Assembly: GCA_900759415.1 (NCBI GenBank)
Contig: CAAEVC010000042.1
Location: forward strand, 1-36,554
Length of the DNA stretch: 36,554 bases
Reading direction: 5' to 3'
DNA from: an uncultured Dialister sp.
GTDB lineage: Bacteria; Bacillota; Negativicutes; Veillonellales; Dialisteraceae
The notes under the pieces were generated by a model. The model was not told the DNA's origin and ran no database searches. It was given only the letters and a program-made list of their open reading frames with translations. Below are positions 1 to 7,237 of the stretch, one piece after another. Numbering within the stretch: the stretch's first letter is position 1; each line of letters begins with the position of its first letter. A program made the position numbers and the translations under genes.

Positions 1-138
1 TCGAATGTCTATTTGAATGGGAGTACGATTGTTGACTGTCTAAAATTAAGGAGTCCACTATTGGAAAGTGTCCTTGACAAGGGGTACAGTTTAGCTGATA
101 CATTCTCTCAACTCTCGAAACTCAACTCTCAACTCTAT
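1..138. other. left-edge non-coding stretch with CTCAACTC motifs
   Basis: No gene could be supported here. An open frame on the + strand exists but has no ribosome binding site and runs through the terminator into the antisense of the next gene. The last 30 bases carry repeated CTCAACTCT units, the same short motif that recurs (in either direction) in most long gaps of this window. Confidence 0.4.
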
Positions 139-169
139 AAAAAAGGCTGTTTTCACAGCTTTTTTTTTA
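139..169. terminator. intrinsic terminator, probably bidirectional
   Basis: A 10-bp stem (AAAAGGCTGT against ACAGCTTTTT, one G-T pair) with a TTTC loop is flanked by A and T runs on both sides. It overlaps the stop codon of the minus-strand corA-like gene and can end transcription from either side. Confidence 0.75.
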
Positions 170-1117
170 TAACATATCTTTATGCCAGAGGACGAAGGTG
201 ACGATGGCGGTGACCAGCACACCTATGCCTATGACGCCTGCGAAGCCGAAGGAAGCGTCTCCCCAGGGGACGGGCACGTTAATGCCCCAGAGGCTGAAGA
301 TCAATGTGGGTATCGCCAGGATAATGGTGACCGATGTGAGAAACTTCATGATCTGGGAAAGACGGTTGGAAATGATTGAGGAGAAAGAATCCATCATGGA
401 CATCAGAATGTTTGTATAGATTTCCGCCATTTCCAATGCCTGCTTATTTTCGATGATGACATCTTCCAGGAGGTCTTCATCTTCTTCATACATTTTCAGA
501 AGAGAATGAAGGGGACTGTTCCGGAGACGCATCAGCCTTTCCATCACGTTTTCATTGGCGTGAAGGGCGAAGTTGAAGTAGGTCAGAGATTTCTGCAGTT
601 CCAGCATACGGAAGAGTTCTTTGTTCTGAAGGGATTTCCGGACCTGGGTCTCGATACCGTCGGTCTTCTTGTAAATCTGCTGCAGGTAGAACAGGAAGGA
701 AGAAGAAGCCTGAGACAGGATCTGGAAAAGGAATCTTGTCTTCTTGTAGGTCTGGAAAGAAGTGAATGAATTGTTCAGGAATTTCTGGATCACCAGATTC
801 GATTCCAGACAGACGGTGACGAAGAACTGGCGGGTGATGAATATGCCCAGCGGCAGCGCATCGTACGCATCGGTTTCCAGCACGACCGGTGTATTCACTA
901 CGACGAAAATATAATCATCTTCCAGTTCCACGTGGGAGCGTTCTTCACGGTCCAGTGCGGTCTGGAGGGAATCCACAGGAATCCCGGTCAGTTCATTCAG
1001 TTTCTGCAGTTCCGTATCGTCGGGAGCGGAACAGTTGATCCATGAGCCCTTATCCAGCTGCCCTAAAGGTACCTCGGAAAGTATGTGATTTTCATCATGT
1101 TTGTACGCATGAAGCAT
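167..1117 (-). CDS. corA: CorA-family divalent cation transporter with GIN in place of GMN
   Basis: This 316-residue protein has the CorA layout: a soluble alpha/beta N-terminal domain (about 1-150), a long helical stalk (about 150-255) and two C-terminal membrane helices (about 256-278 and 291-313) ending in a short basic tail. CorA proteins form pentameric inner-membrane channels for Mg2+ (sometimes Co2+ or Ni2+). The signature at the end of the first helix is normally YGMN; here W277-G278-I279-N280 is seen, so Met is replaced by Ile and Tyr by Trp. The loop between helices is rich in Pro, Gly and Trp. The start at 1117 gives the family's usual length. The gene stands alone, diverging from the DUF2156 operon across a 1.2-kb gap. 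Family assignment is firm; the transported ion is not shown by the sequence. Confidence 0.9.
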   Translation of the reverse strand: MLHAYKHDENHILSEVPLGQLDKGSWINCSAPDDTELQKLNELTGIPVDSLQTALDREERSHVELEDDYIFVVVNTPVVLETDAYDALPLGIFITRQFFVTVCLESNLVIQKFLNNSFTSFQTYKKTRFLFQILSQASSSFLFYLQQIYKKTDGIETQVRKSLQNKELFRMLELQKSLTYFNFALHANENVMERLMRLRNSPLHSLLKMYEEDEDLLEDVIIENKQALEMAEIYTNILMSMMDSFSSIISNRLSQIMKFLTSVTIILAIPTLIFSLWGINVPVPWGDASFGFAGVIGIGVLVTAIVTFVLWHKDML

Positions 1118-1393
1118 ATGGCCGCCCCCTTTCTTGATTCATATTTTACTATAAACAGAAATAGGAGTCCTGTCAATGAATGGATGGAATGAAAGAGGAC
1201 TTTCAGAGAGAAAGCGGTGGATTTTTCATGAAAATGGGAAGTAGTCCTTGAGATCATGAAAGATTGGGTGAATTTTCCCTTTTCTCAAGAGAAAAGATTT
1301 TTAGAAAAGAGAAATCCCATGTCTTCTGATTTTTTAAAAAGAAAGGAAAGAGGTATAGTGGTACCCTATATGGGAAGAAGTGAAAAAACAGGG

Positions 1394-1520
1394 TTGTACA
1401 CATAGTTATTCACAAACTGTTCATAACTTCTAATTGAGAATAGAAAAGACCGTTTTAAAGGGGATTTACCTCTCTGTCCACTGGAGATATACACAAAAAT
1501 CTGTGAATAACTGTGAATAA
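1394..1520. other. cluster of DnaA-box-like 9-mers
   Basis: Three exact copies of TTATTCACA, which fits the DnaA box consensus TTATNCACA, lie at 1406-1414 (+), 1502-1510 (-) and 1512-1520 (-); the last two are spaced exactly 10 bp apart. One-mismatch versions lie at 1394-1402, 1418-1426 and 1487-1495, and another at 1848-1856. The surrounding gap 1118-1865 has no gene I can support and includes A/T-rich and purine-rich stretches (1285-1345, 1620-1760) and a small perfect hairpin near 1280-1297. dnaA, dnaN, rpmH or rnpA are not in the window, so a replication origin is only a possibility; a DnaA-titrating or regulatory site would look the same. Confidence 0.45.
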
Positions 1521-1889
1521 CTTAAACCCAATCTATGCATATTTCGTATCATTGCCCCATAAAACAAGGGAAATCAGAGATTTCTTATCCTTGAATATCT
1601 GTGAACTCTGTGAATTGTGATTTCACAGGGAGAAAAAAGAAGAACTCTTTTCCCAGAATCGTCCTCCTTCGTGGCTGGAAAGGAAGAAAGTGGGATGAAA
1701 AGTGAAGAATAATGGACTTTTTGGGAGAAAAAGGAAATCCCCCTTTGTCCGCCCCACGTGGAACGAAAGATATAAATGAAGCAATATGACAGCCGTATTG
1801 AAAAAGAGAATGGTGAAGAATAAGAGTACACTTATGACCTTCTTCACATATTCACAGAATGAAGGTTTGGAATAACGGGGCAGAGCCCT

Positions 1890-2305
1890 GTTATAAGAGT
1901 TAAGAGTTGAGCGCAGAGAGTTGAGAGATGGTTGTAAAGACTTTATGATTTGTAATTATGAAGCATACGGTCATCCCGCGATACCCTTAAGTACATACAT
2001 AGTGCAGGTTTTAAACGCAGTATCTCATAGTAAAAGGACCTCTGCTCAAATGGAGGTTCTTTTCTATTCGCCTGTTTTTCCGATAATATATAAAGTTCAG
2101 CGAAGCTGATACTACTCTAGTCTGAAGTCTAATAGTCTGATAGTCTTGTGAAGCTGCACCAACCGAAATCGGAAAGCGGACGACGGATAGCGGACAGCAG
2201 ACAAAAGTCCCTCTATCTGATAAGGCTTTATAATTAAAAAATCAAAATGTTTTTTACCTTCTCTCAAATCTCTGCACTTAACTCGGGGCTCTATCTTTTC
2301 CAACT
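1890..2305. repeat. interspersed intergenic repeat region R1
   Basis: Two repeat modules adjoin. 1890-2030 carries AGTTGAG units, an imperfect AT stem (CTTTATGATT against AATTATGAAG), the CGGTCATCCCGCGATACC segment and a diverged CATAGTGC anchor. 2098-2305 is a close copy, by eye about 90 % identical and in the same direction, of 22461-22660; it contains a CAGCGAAGCTG hairpin, four AGTCT units, the segment CCGAAATCGG and tandem CGGATAGC-like units. No reading frame is kept between the copies. Confidence 0.75.
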
Positions 2306-2327
2306 CATCGCCCTATTTGCCTGTCTG

Positions 2328-2336
2328 TGATACAAT
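2328..2336 (+). promoter_or_regulatory. extended -10 promoter candidate
   Basis: TGATACAAT fits the extended -10 form TGNTATAAT with one mismatch and has no good -35 partner. It sits about 46 bases before the start codon chosen for the DUF2156 gene and argues against the more upstream ATG at 2340, which would fall at or before the transcription start. Confidence 0.4.
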
Positions 2337-2381
2337 AAGATGATAGTATTTAAAATTTTGAATATATTTACATATAAGGGG

Positions 2382-3275
2382 ATGGACATCATAGACTTTA
2401 AACCATTTCGTATTGAGGACAAAGCACTGATTGATGGATTCTTCCGGATTCATCATTATGAACAGATTGACTGCACTTTCAATACCCTTTTCATCTGGCA
2501 GAAGGCCCACAATACCCAGTGGGCGGTAGAGGATGATATTCTTTTTGTAAAGGCAGGGGAAGGGAAGGATATGTTCTTCCTGCCGCCTTTTGCTCACAAG
2601 GAAGAGGATTTCGTCCACGGACTGGATCTGATTCACCGGGAACTGGACAGCCTGGGCATGGAGTTCCGTCTGAAGTCTGCATCCCGCTGGGTGACAGAAC
2701 AGATTGAAAGATTGTGCCCGGGGAAGTATGATTTTATTGAAGACCGGGATAATGAGGAATATGTGTACCGCACAGAGGATCTGATTTCCCTGCCGGGAAA
2801 GAAATACCGGATGAAGAAGAATCATTTGAATGCATTCCTCCGTCAGTATGGCACGGATTACCAGTACGAAGCCATTACGAAGGAAAATATGGAAGATGCC
2901 AAGGAAGGCATCCATGAATGGTTCGAAAGACATGGGGATATTGAAGAGGAAGAAGAAGCGATGAAGATCTGCTTCGACCACTGGGAAGAGCTGGGGGTCA
3001 AAGGGGCTATCATCCGTATTTACGGCAAGGTGGAAGCTTTTACCAATGGAGATCTGGTGAATGAAAATCTGGCCCATATTATTTTTGAAAAAGCAAATCC
3101 TAATATCCGCGGCCTCTATCAGGCAATTAACCGGGATTTCCTCATCCATGAATTCCAGGATACAGAATTCGTGAACCGGGAAGAAGATCTGGGACTTCCG
3201 GGCCTTCGGGAAGCAAAGATGGGGTACCATCCGGACCATCTGACAGAGAAATTTGATGTAGTGCTGAAGAAATAA
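2382..3275 (+). CDS. DUF2156 (phosphatidylglycerol lysyltransferase C-domain-like) protein
   Basis: The 297-residue product matches the soluble DUF2156 family, a double GNAT-fold module also found as the catalytic half of MprF-type aminoacyl-phospholipid synthases. Typical features are the opening FKPF..EDKALIDGFF, the segment KKYRMKKNHLNAFLR near residue 145, and a C-terminal half with acetyltransferase-like strands ending in the REEDLGLPGLREAK motif. There is no membrane segment, so the stand-alone form is expected to be cytosolic; its acceptor is unknown. I chose the ATG at 2382 because the family begins near here and an AAGGGG run precedes it, although spacing is very short. It is the first gene of a tight operon with an Eis-like acetyltransferase, and the pairing DUF2156-GNAT suggests related aminoacyl or acyl transfer work. 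Confidence 0.85.
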   Translation: MDIIDFKPFRIEDKALIDGFFRIHHYEQIDCTFNTLFIWQKAHNTQWAVEDDILFVKAGEGKDMFFLPPFAHKEEDFVHGLDLIHRELDSLGMEFRLKSASRWVTEQIERLCPGKYDFIEDRDNEEYVYRTEDLISLPGKKYRMKKNHLNAFLRQYGTDYQYEAITKENMEDAKEGIHEWFERHGDIEEEEEAMKICFDHWEELGVKGAIIRIYGKVEAFTNGDLVNENLAHIIFEKANPNIRGLYQAINRDFLIHEFQDTEFVNREEDLGLPGLREAKMGYHPDHLTEKFDVVLKK

Positions 3276-3302
3276 TGCCGGCATCGGGCAAGGAGGATTC
3301 AC

Positions 3303-4556
3303 ATGCAGACCCGTAAAGCCACTGTAAATGATGAAAAAGAAATCAAAGCCCTCTGGGCGTACTGTTTTGAAAAACCATCAGATCCATTTTTTGAATGGTA
3401 TTTCAAGGAATGTTATACGCCGGACACGGTGCTGGTGGGAGAAGAGAACGGCCTTGTCGCCTGTGATCTCCACCGCCGTCCATATAAACTTTCTGTCCGG
3501 GGGAAATCTTTTGATACCGATTATATTGTAGGGGTAGCCACCCATCCGGCGGCCCGGGGACGGGGATATGCATCTTCCCTTCTTCGCGGCGCTTTTCATC
3601 TGGCATCTATGGAAGAAAAGCCTTTCGTTACCCTCATGCCGTCGGCAGCTTCCTACTATCTTCCCATGGGGTTTGGTTTCTATGCCCACCAGTGGGAAAG
3701 AAAGGGAAGTCCGGAAGACATTGCCCCTCTTGGGAAGAGAGCAAAAGCGGTACGGACTCTGGACAGTGAGGAAGACTGGGAAGAACTGTCTCTCATTTAT
3801 GATGCCTACACCAATCACCGGAACGGCTATGCTCTCCGGGATGAAAAGTCCTGGAAAACTCATATGAGAGGGCAGCTGGTAGAAGGATATATTGCTGTGG
3901 TCTACGATGACCGAGGCCCTGCCGGGTACATGTTCTACTCCCTGGACGACCGGCGCATGGTGGTTTCTGAAATGGCATTCACCGGTGAAGACGGAAGGAA
4001 GGGACTCTATGCCTATATGGCAGACCATCGGGGCTCCATCGATGAATGTATCTGGTATGAACCAATCGATGATACTTCCTACCGCTATTGGAATGACGGG
4101 GCGGAACATACGTATATCAAAAACCGTTCCTTCCCTTTCATGCTCTGCCGCCTTACTGATCCGGTGACCGCCTTCGACGGTATTCCTTGTGACAAGGATC
4201 TCACAGGTGCGTTTGCCTTCCAGCTCATTGATTCCTTCCTGCCGGAAAATAACGGCATCTACCTTCTCAAAGCAGAAGACGGAGTCATTAAAGCGCTGAA
4301 AGAAGATGTATTCTACAGTTTGAAATGTCATATTGAAGACATTTCCGGCGTCAAAATGGGACCGGCCATTCCAGAACCTGCCTTTTCTATCACCGCCTGT
4401 CATCTGGCCGAACTTTTCATGGGTGCGGCTGACCTTTCTGAATTGTCAGAACTGGAAAGAGTGACCTGGCTCACTGGAAAAGAGAAGGAAAATGTGTTGA
4501 AACTGGCAGACCGCATGCTTCCAAAAGAAAAGAACTGGATCAATGAATGGTTCTAG
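3303..4556 (+). CDS. Eis-like GNAT N-acetyltransferase
   Basis: The 417-residue protein has the three-part Eis layout. The N-terminal GNAT domain shows the acetyl-CoA pyrophosphate loop (V..HPAARGRGYASSLL, about residues 78-93) and the FVTLMPSAASYYLPMGFGF strand-loop. A second GNAT-like domain occupies about 150-285, and a C-terminal sterol-carrier-like domain about 300-400. Members acetylate amines (for example aminoglycosides or lysine side chains in the founding Eis protein); the substrate here is unknown. AAGGAGG eight bases before the ATG fixes the start. It follows the DUF2156 gene by 27 bases and overlaps the next gene by 14 bases, so the three are probably translated from one message. 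Confidence 0.88.
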   Translation: MQTRKATVNDEKEIKALWAYCFEKPSDPFFEWYFKECYTPDTVLVGEENGLVACDLHRRPYKLSVRGKSFDTDYIVGVATHPAARGRGYASSLLRGAFHLASMEEKPFVTLMPSAASYYLPMGFGFYAHQWERKGSPEDIAPLGKRAKAVRTLDSEEDWEELSLIYDAYTNHRNGYALRDEKSWKTHMRGQLVEGYIAVVYDDRGPAGYMFYSLDDRRMVVSEMAFTGEDGRKGLYAYMADHRGSIDECIWYEPIDDTSYRYWNDGAEHTYIKNRSFPFMLCRLTDPVTAFDGIPCDKDLTGAFAFQLIDSFLPENNGIYLLKAEDGVIKALKEDVFYSLKCHIEDISGVKMGPAIPEPAFSITACHLAELFMGAADLSELSELERVTWLTGKEKENVLKLADRMLPKEKNWINEWF

Positions 4557-4821
4557 GACCTACTTCACCTACATGGTGCGCTGCGCTGACGGCAGCCTCT
4601 ACACCGGATATACGGTTGATTCCATCGAAAAGCGGGTAGAAGTCCACAATCAGGGGAAAGGTTCCAAATACACAAGGAGCCGCCTTCCTGTGACCCTTGC
4701 CTGGTATGAGTCATTTCATACAGAGCATGAAGCCCGTTCCCTGGAATACCATTTGAAAAAGAAATCTAAAAAAGAAAAGGAAGCGCTGGCCGCCTCCTTT
4801 GGAAAGGACAGAAAAGAGTGA
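4543..4821 (+). CDS. GIY-YIG nuclease-like protein (UPF0213 type)
   Basis: This 92-residue protein is a single GIY-YIG domain of the small YhbQ/UPF0213 type. The first strand reads FTYMVRCADGSLYTGYT, giving the Y..YTG signature near residues 10-21; the conserved Arg is in EKRVEVHNQGKGSKYTR and the helix glutamate in HEARSLEYHLKK. Stand-alone members have been linked to DNA repair, but their biological substrate is poorly known. The start lies inside the 3' end of the Eis-like gene and the stop TGA overlaps the GTG start of the next gene, a sign of translational coupling. Confidence 0.88.
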   Translation: MNGSRTYFTYMVRCADGSLYTGYTVDSIEKRVEVHNQGKGSKYTRSRLPVTLAWYESFHTEHEARSLEYHLKKKSKKEKEALAASFGKDRKE

Positions 4822-5438
4822 ATTCTTCATTAAGGAAAACAAAAAATATGACAGAAACCGCAGCAGCTGCCGCTATTTCTGCCATCCTCGTACTGCTGAA
4901 ACTTCTGGCTCCTTTCCTCGTATTCATCACCATGTTGACGTCCGCCATTCCCATTGCCATTATCTGTAAATTGCACGGCATGAAATGGGGTGTCTCTGCC
5001 AGTGTGGCAGAAATCTGCCTCGTCACCATGATTGGCGGTATCGAACTGGGGATTACCACCGCCCTCTATGCAGCGGCTTTAGGTCTGGCTATGGGATATG
5101 GATTTTACCATGACCTTTCTTTCAATAAGACTATGCATCTCACTGCTCTTGCCTACATCGTAGAAATGTCCTACAAGATTACAGTATCCATCTATCTTCT
5201 GGGCATTACAGATGCTCTTACTGCAGGACTGGAAAGGCTCACCGCCCTCATCCAGTGGATCTGGAAACCCCTGGCTTCCCTTTTCTCCTTCGACCCCGAC
5301 CCGGGCAAAGCCATGTTCACCACATCCGGCATGATCATGCTGGCCATCATCTTCGTACTGAACGCATACTCCTATGCCTATCTTAATCAGGAAATAGGAA
5401 GAGACATACTGAAAAGACTCCTCGCAGGGAGGAGATAA
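4818..5438 (+). CDS. DUF2232/YybS-like integral membrane protein
   Basis: The product is 206 residues with about five hydrophobic segments (near 13-33, 36-54, 60-84, 97-125 and 171-192). The opening MTETAAAAAISAILVLLKLLAPFL and the following IPIAIICKLHGMKWGVSAS resemble the DUF2232 (YybS) family, whose role is unclear; similarity to small-molecule transporter S-components has been suggested for such folds. It is shorter than typical YybS (about 300 residues). GTG at 4818 overlaps the previous stop (GTGA); ATG at 4848, also preceded by AAGGA, is an alternative. It closes the operon, with a terminator right after its stop codon. Confidence 0.65.
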   Translation: MNSSLRKTKNMTETAAAAAISAILVLLKLLAPFLVFITMLTSAIPIAIICKLHGMKWGVSASVAEICLVTMIGGIELGITTALYAAALGLAMGYGFYHDLSFNKTMHLTALAYIVEMSYKITVSIYLLGITDALTAGLERLTALIQWIWKPLASLFSFDPDPGKAMFTTSGMIMLAIIFVLNAYSYAYLNQEIGRDILKRLLAGRR

Positions 5439-5480
5439 AAAAGGCTGTGGCAAATGCAGTTGCATCTGTCACAGCCTTTT
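5439..5480. terminator. convergent intrinsic terminator
   Basis: An 11-bp perfect stem (AAAAGGCTGTG against CACAGCCTTTT) with an inner ATGCA/TGCAT hairpin lies between the converging DUF2232-like gene and the tautomerase gene. The minus strand ends in six T, the plus strand in four. Confidence 0.8.
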
Positions 5481-5500
5481 CGGATCTGAACGATGAGCTC

Positions 5501-5710
5501 CTATTTCTTCATCTTCTCTCTTGCAATGAGAATAGGATCTCCGCCGAAGCCCCAGTTGTCCATGGGAACTTCATCAATAACTACCACAGTGGAAGCAGGA
5601 TTCTTGTGGAGCACATCGGCGAGAAGATTCGTAACGCCGCTGATGAGCTTTGCTTTCTGTTCCGGGGTGACATTTCCTTCTTTGGTGATCTTAATGTTTA
5701 CGTAGGGCAT
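5501..5710 (-). CDS. 4-oxalocrotonate tautomerase family protein
   Basis: The 69-residue product starts Met-Pro-Tyr-Val-Asn; after Met removal Pro1 is the catalytic base of this family, which works as a small homo- or hetero-oligomer on keto-enol substrates. The family pattern is seen in MPYVNIKI, TPEQKAKLISGVTNLLADVL and the C-terminal WGFGGDPI. An AAAGGAGG site eight bases before the ATG at 5710 fixes the start and rules out the nine extra upstream residues. It is slightly longer than classical 4-OT (62 residues). The gene is monocistronic and diverges from yitT. The physiological substrate cannot be told from sequence. Confidence 0.88.
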   Translation of the reverse strand: MPYVNIKITKEGNVTPEQKAKLISGVTNLLADVLHKNPASTVVVIDEVPMDNWGFGGDPILIAREKMKK

Positions 5711-5798
5711 ACTATTTCCTCCTTTACTTAAAACCATTTTCCTTTATTTTACTAAAAATAAGAAAAAAGAAAAATCTTTTATTTGCCCCGTAGTATTT

Positions 5799-5818
5799 AT
5801 TGACGTCAATGGTATAAT
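5799..5818 (+). promoter_or_regulatory. yitT promoter with 12-bp palindromic operator candidate
   Basis: The -10 box TATAAT at 5813-5818 has an extended TGG just before it. Immediately upstream lies the perfect palindrome ATTGACGTCAAT (5799-5810), in the spacer where a dimeric repressor would block RNA polymerase. The -35 position is poor, which fits an extended -10 promoter. The start codon of yitT is 32 bases downstream. Confidence 0.55.
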
Positions 5819-5849
5819 GAGGATTGAATGTTTCAACTAAGGAGGCATT

Positions 5850-6896
5850 ATGATAGGCAAAGGGACGATTCTGGGAACCGAAATCGGGACACCGACTTTC
5901 TGGAAAAGACTGCTGTTTATTCTCATCATCACCGTCATTGGTACCTTTGGGTACGCGCTGGCAATCAATGTATTTCTCGTACCTCATCAATTCCTGTCCG
6001 GTGGACTTACTGGTATCGCCATGATACTTTACTACGTCACAGGATTTCCTATCGGTATGGCAAACCTGCTTTTAAACGTACCGATACTTCTTCTTTCTCT
6101 CCGGTTCATGGGGAAATTTTACACCTTAATCACCATCATCGGGACAGTGCTCTGCTCTGTTTTCCTTGATATGACCGCCTTCCTCGCAGAAACCTGTGTC
6201 GTCAAGGATCCTCTCGTTTCCGCTATTTCCGGCGGCGTCGTCCTCGGGGTTTCCATGGGCATGCTCTACCGTTACAACAGTAACACCGGCGGTCTTGACG
6301 TCATCGGCGCCATTATCAAGAAATACTACAATCTGGAAATCGGCTATGTGGTCTTTGCACTGAATTTCCTCATCGTACTGGGAAGTGCATTCACCTTCAC
6401 TCTGGAACTGGCCATCTGTACCCTCATTTCCATGTACATTAACGGCAACCTTTCCAGCCGTATCGTCATCGGTTTTGCCCAGAGAAAAGCAGCATTCATC
6501 GTATCTGACAAACCGCTGGAAGTATCGGACGCCATCCTCCGCACCATCCATCACGGTGCTACCCTCCTCTACGGGCAGGGTGCCTTCTCTGGAAGGGACA
6601 AGAAAATCGTCTTCGCCATTGTGGATCTCACCCAGATTACCAGAGTCCGCCACCTGGTAGAAGAAATCGACCCCAACTCCTTCATGTTCATCATGAATAC
6701 CACCGACGTCATAGGCCGGGGCTTCACCAGTGCTCTCAGTAGTGGGCACAGCATCCCTTCCGTTCGTTATACCTATGATGAAGAAGGAAATATGATTCCT
6801 ACCCGCATGTGGTCCTATGAAATGGACGCAGAAGCTCATCCGGAAAGAGAAAATGAAGAACCAAAGCCCAGAGCAAGAATGAGCCAGCAGAAATAA
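5850..6896 (+). CDS. YitT family membrane protein
   Basis: The 348-residue protein has the YitT (DUF161 plus DUF2179) layout. Five hydrophobic segments fill residues 20-190, including FLVPHQFLSGGLTGIAMILYY and the NTGGLDVIGAIIKKYY motif that marks the family. A cytosolic DUF2179 domain (about 225-310) follows, with HHGATLLYGQGAFSGRDKKI and FMFIMNTTDVIGRGF. DUF2179 has a PII-like ferredoxin fold, so ligand sensing is suspected, but no transported compound has been established for the family. AAGGAGG precedes the ATG at 5850. A charged tail of about 25 residues is unusual. The gene is monocistronic, with a promoter at 5813 and a terminator directly after the stop. Confidence 0.9.
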   Translation: MIGKGTILGTEIGTPTFWKRLLFILIITVIGTFGYALAINVFLVPHQFLSGGLTGIAMILYYVTGFPIGMANLLLNVPILLLSLRFMGKFYTLITIIGTVLCSVFLDMTAFLAETCVVKDPLVSAISGGVVLGVSMGMLYRYNSNTGGLDVIGAIIKKYYNLEIGYVVFALNFLIVLGSAFTFTLELAICTLISMYINGNLSSRIVIGFAQRKAAFIVSDKPLEVSDAILRTIHHGATLLYGQGAFSGRDKKIVFAIVDLTQITRVRHLVEEIDPNSFMFIMNTTDVIGRGFTSALSSGHSIPSVRYTYDEEGNMIPTRMWSYEMDAEAHPERENEEPKPRARMSQQK

Positions 6897-6925
6897 AAAA
6901 AATCCCCCTTTGTGGGGGATTTTTT
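6897..6925 (+). terminator. intrinsic terminator after yitT
   Basis: A 12-bp stem (AAAAAATCCCCC against GGGGGATTTTTT) with a TTTGT loop begins directly at the yitT stop codon and ends in a T run. Confidence 0.9.
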
Positions 6926-6958
6926 ATTGTCACTTATGAACGATTGGGAAGACATTCA

Positions 6959-7117
6959 TCAGAATGTCCAACGGATGCCCAGGTTGTACTGCCATTTTTT
7001 GCTGAAGTGGCTTCCGAAGCTCTTTTCTGCATCCATATAGAGGAAGGTGCTGTCATTGATGGTGAGATTCCCACCAATACCTGCTTCTACCCAGGTGTCT
7101 TTGGGTAGGATGACCAT
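6959..7117 (-). pseudogene. remnant of an autotransporter beta-barrel C-terminus
   Basis: Reading the minus strand, about 52 codons end in a TGA at 6959 and encode a typical autotransporter barrel end. Key pieces are TWVEAGIGGNLT, STFLYMDAEKSFG and a final KKWQYNLGIRWTF with the terminal Phe needed for outer-membrane insertion by BAM. Upstream the frame closes at a TAA near 7118, exactly where the AT-stem repeat (region R2) begins. No start codon, signal peptide or passenger is present. I infer a former autotransporter gene that lost everything but its last strands, with the repeat now at the break point. Confidence 0.75.
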
Positions 7118-7205
7118 TAAGCTTTATAATCACAAATCATAAAGTCTTTACAACCTTCTCGGGGCTCTCTTGCCTCAACACTCAACTCTGTCTTTTTTCA
7201 GCCCA
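7112..7205. repeat. interspersed intergenic repeat region R2
   Basis: This stretch holds one AT-stem module (TTTATAATCACAAATCATAA) followed by TCTTTACAACC and CTCAACTC units, matching 22600-22660 and, in the opposite direction, 1890-1970 and 13440-13520. It abuts the broken autotransporter end on its left. Confidence 0.7.
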
Positions 7206-7237
7206 ATTTTATTTAATTCCTAAGCGCCGGCAGTGAC

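Noticed and set aside
13..201. 62-codon + strand frame at the left edge as a gene or transposase end
   Set aside because: No ribosome binding site, runs through CTCAACTC repeats and a terminator into antisense of corA, and shows no family resemblance.
1753..1768. ACGT-centred sequence near the DnaA-box cluster as a parS site
   Set aside because: Only about 10 of 16 positions fit TGTTTCACGTGAAACA, and the left arm is mostly C. Not convincing.
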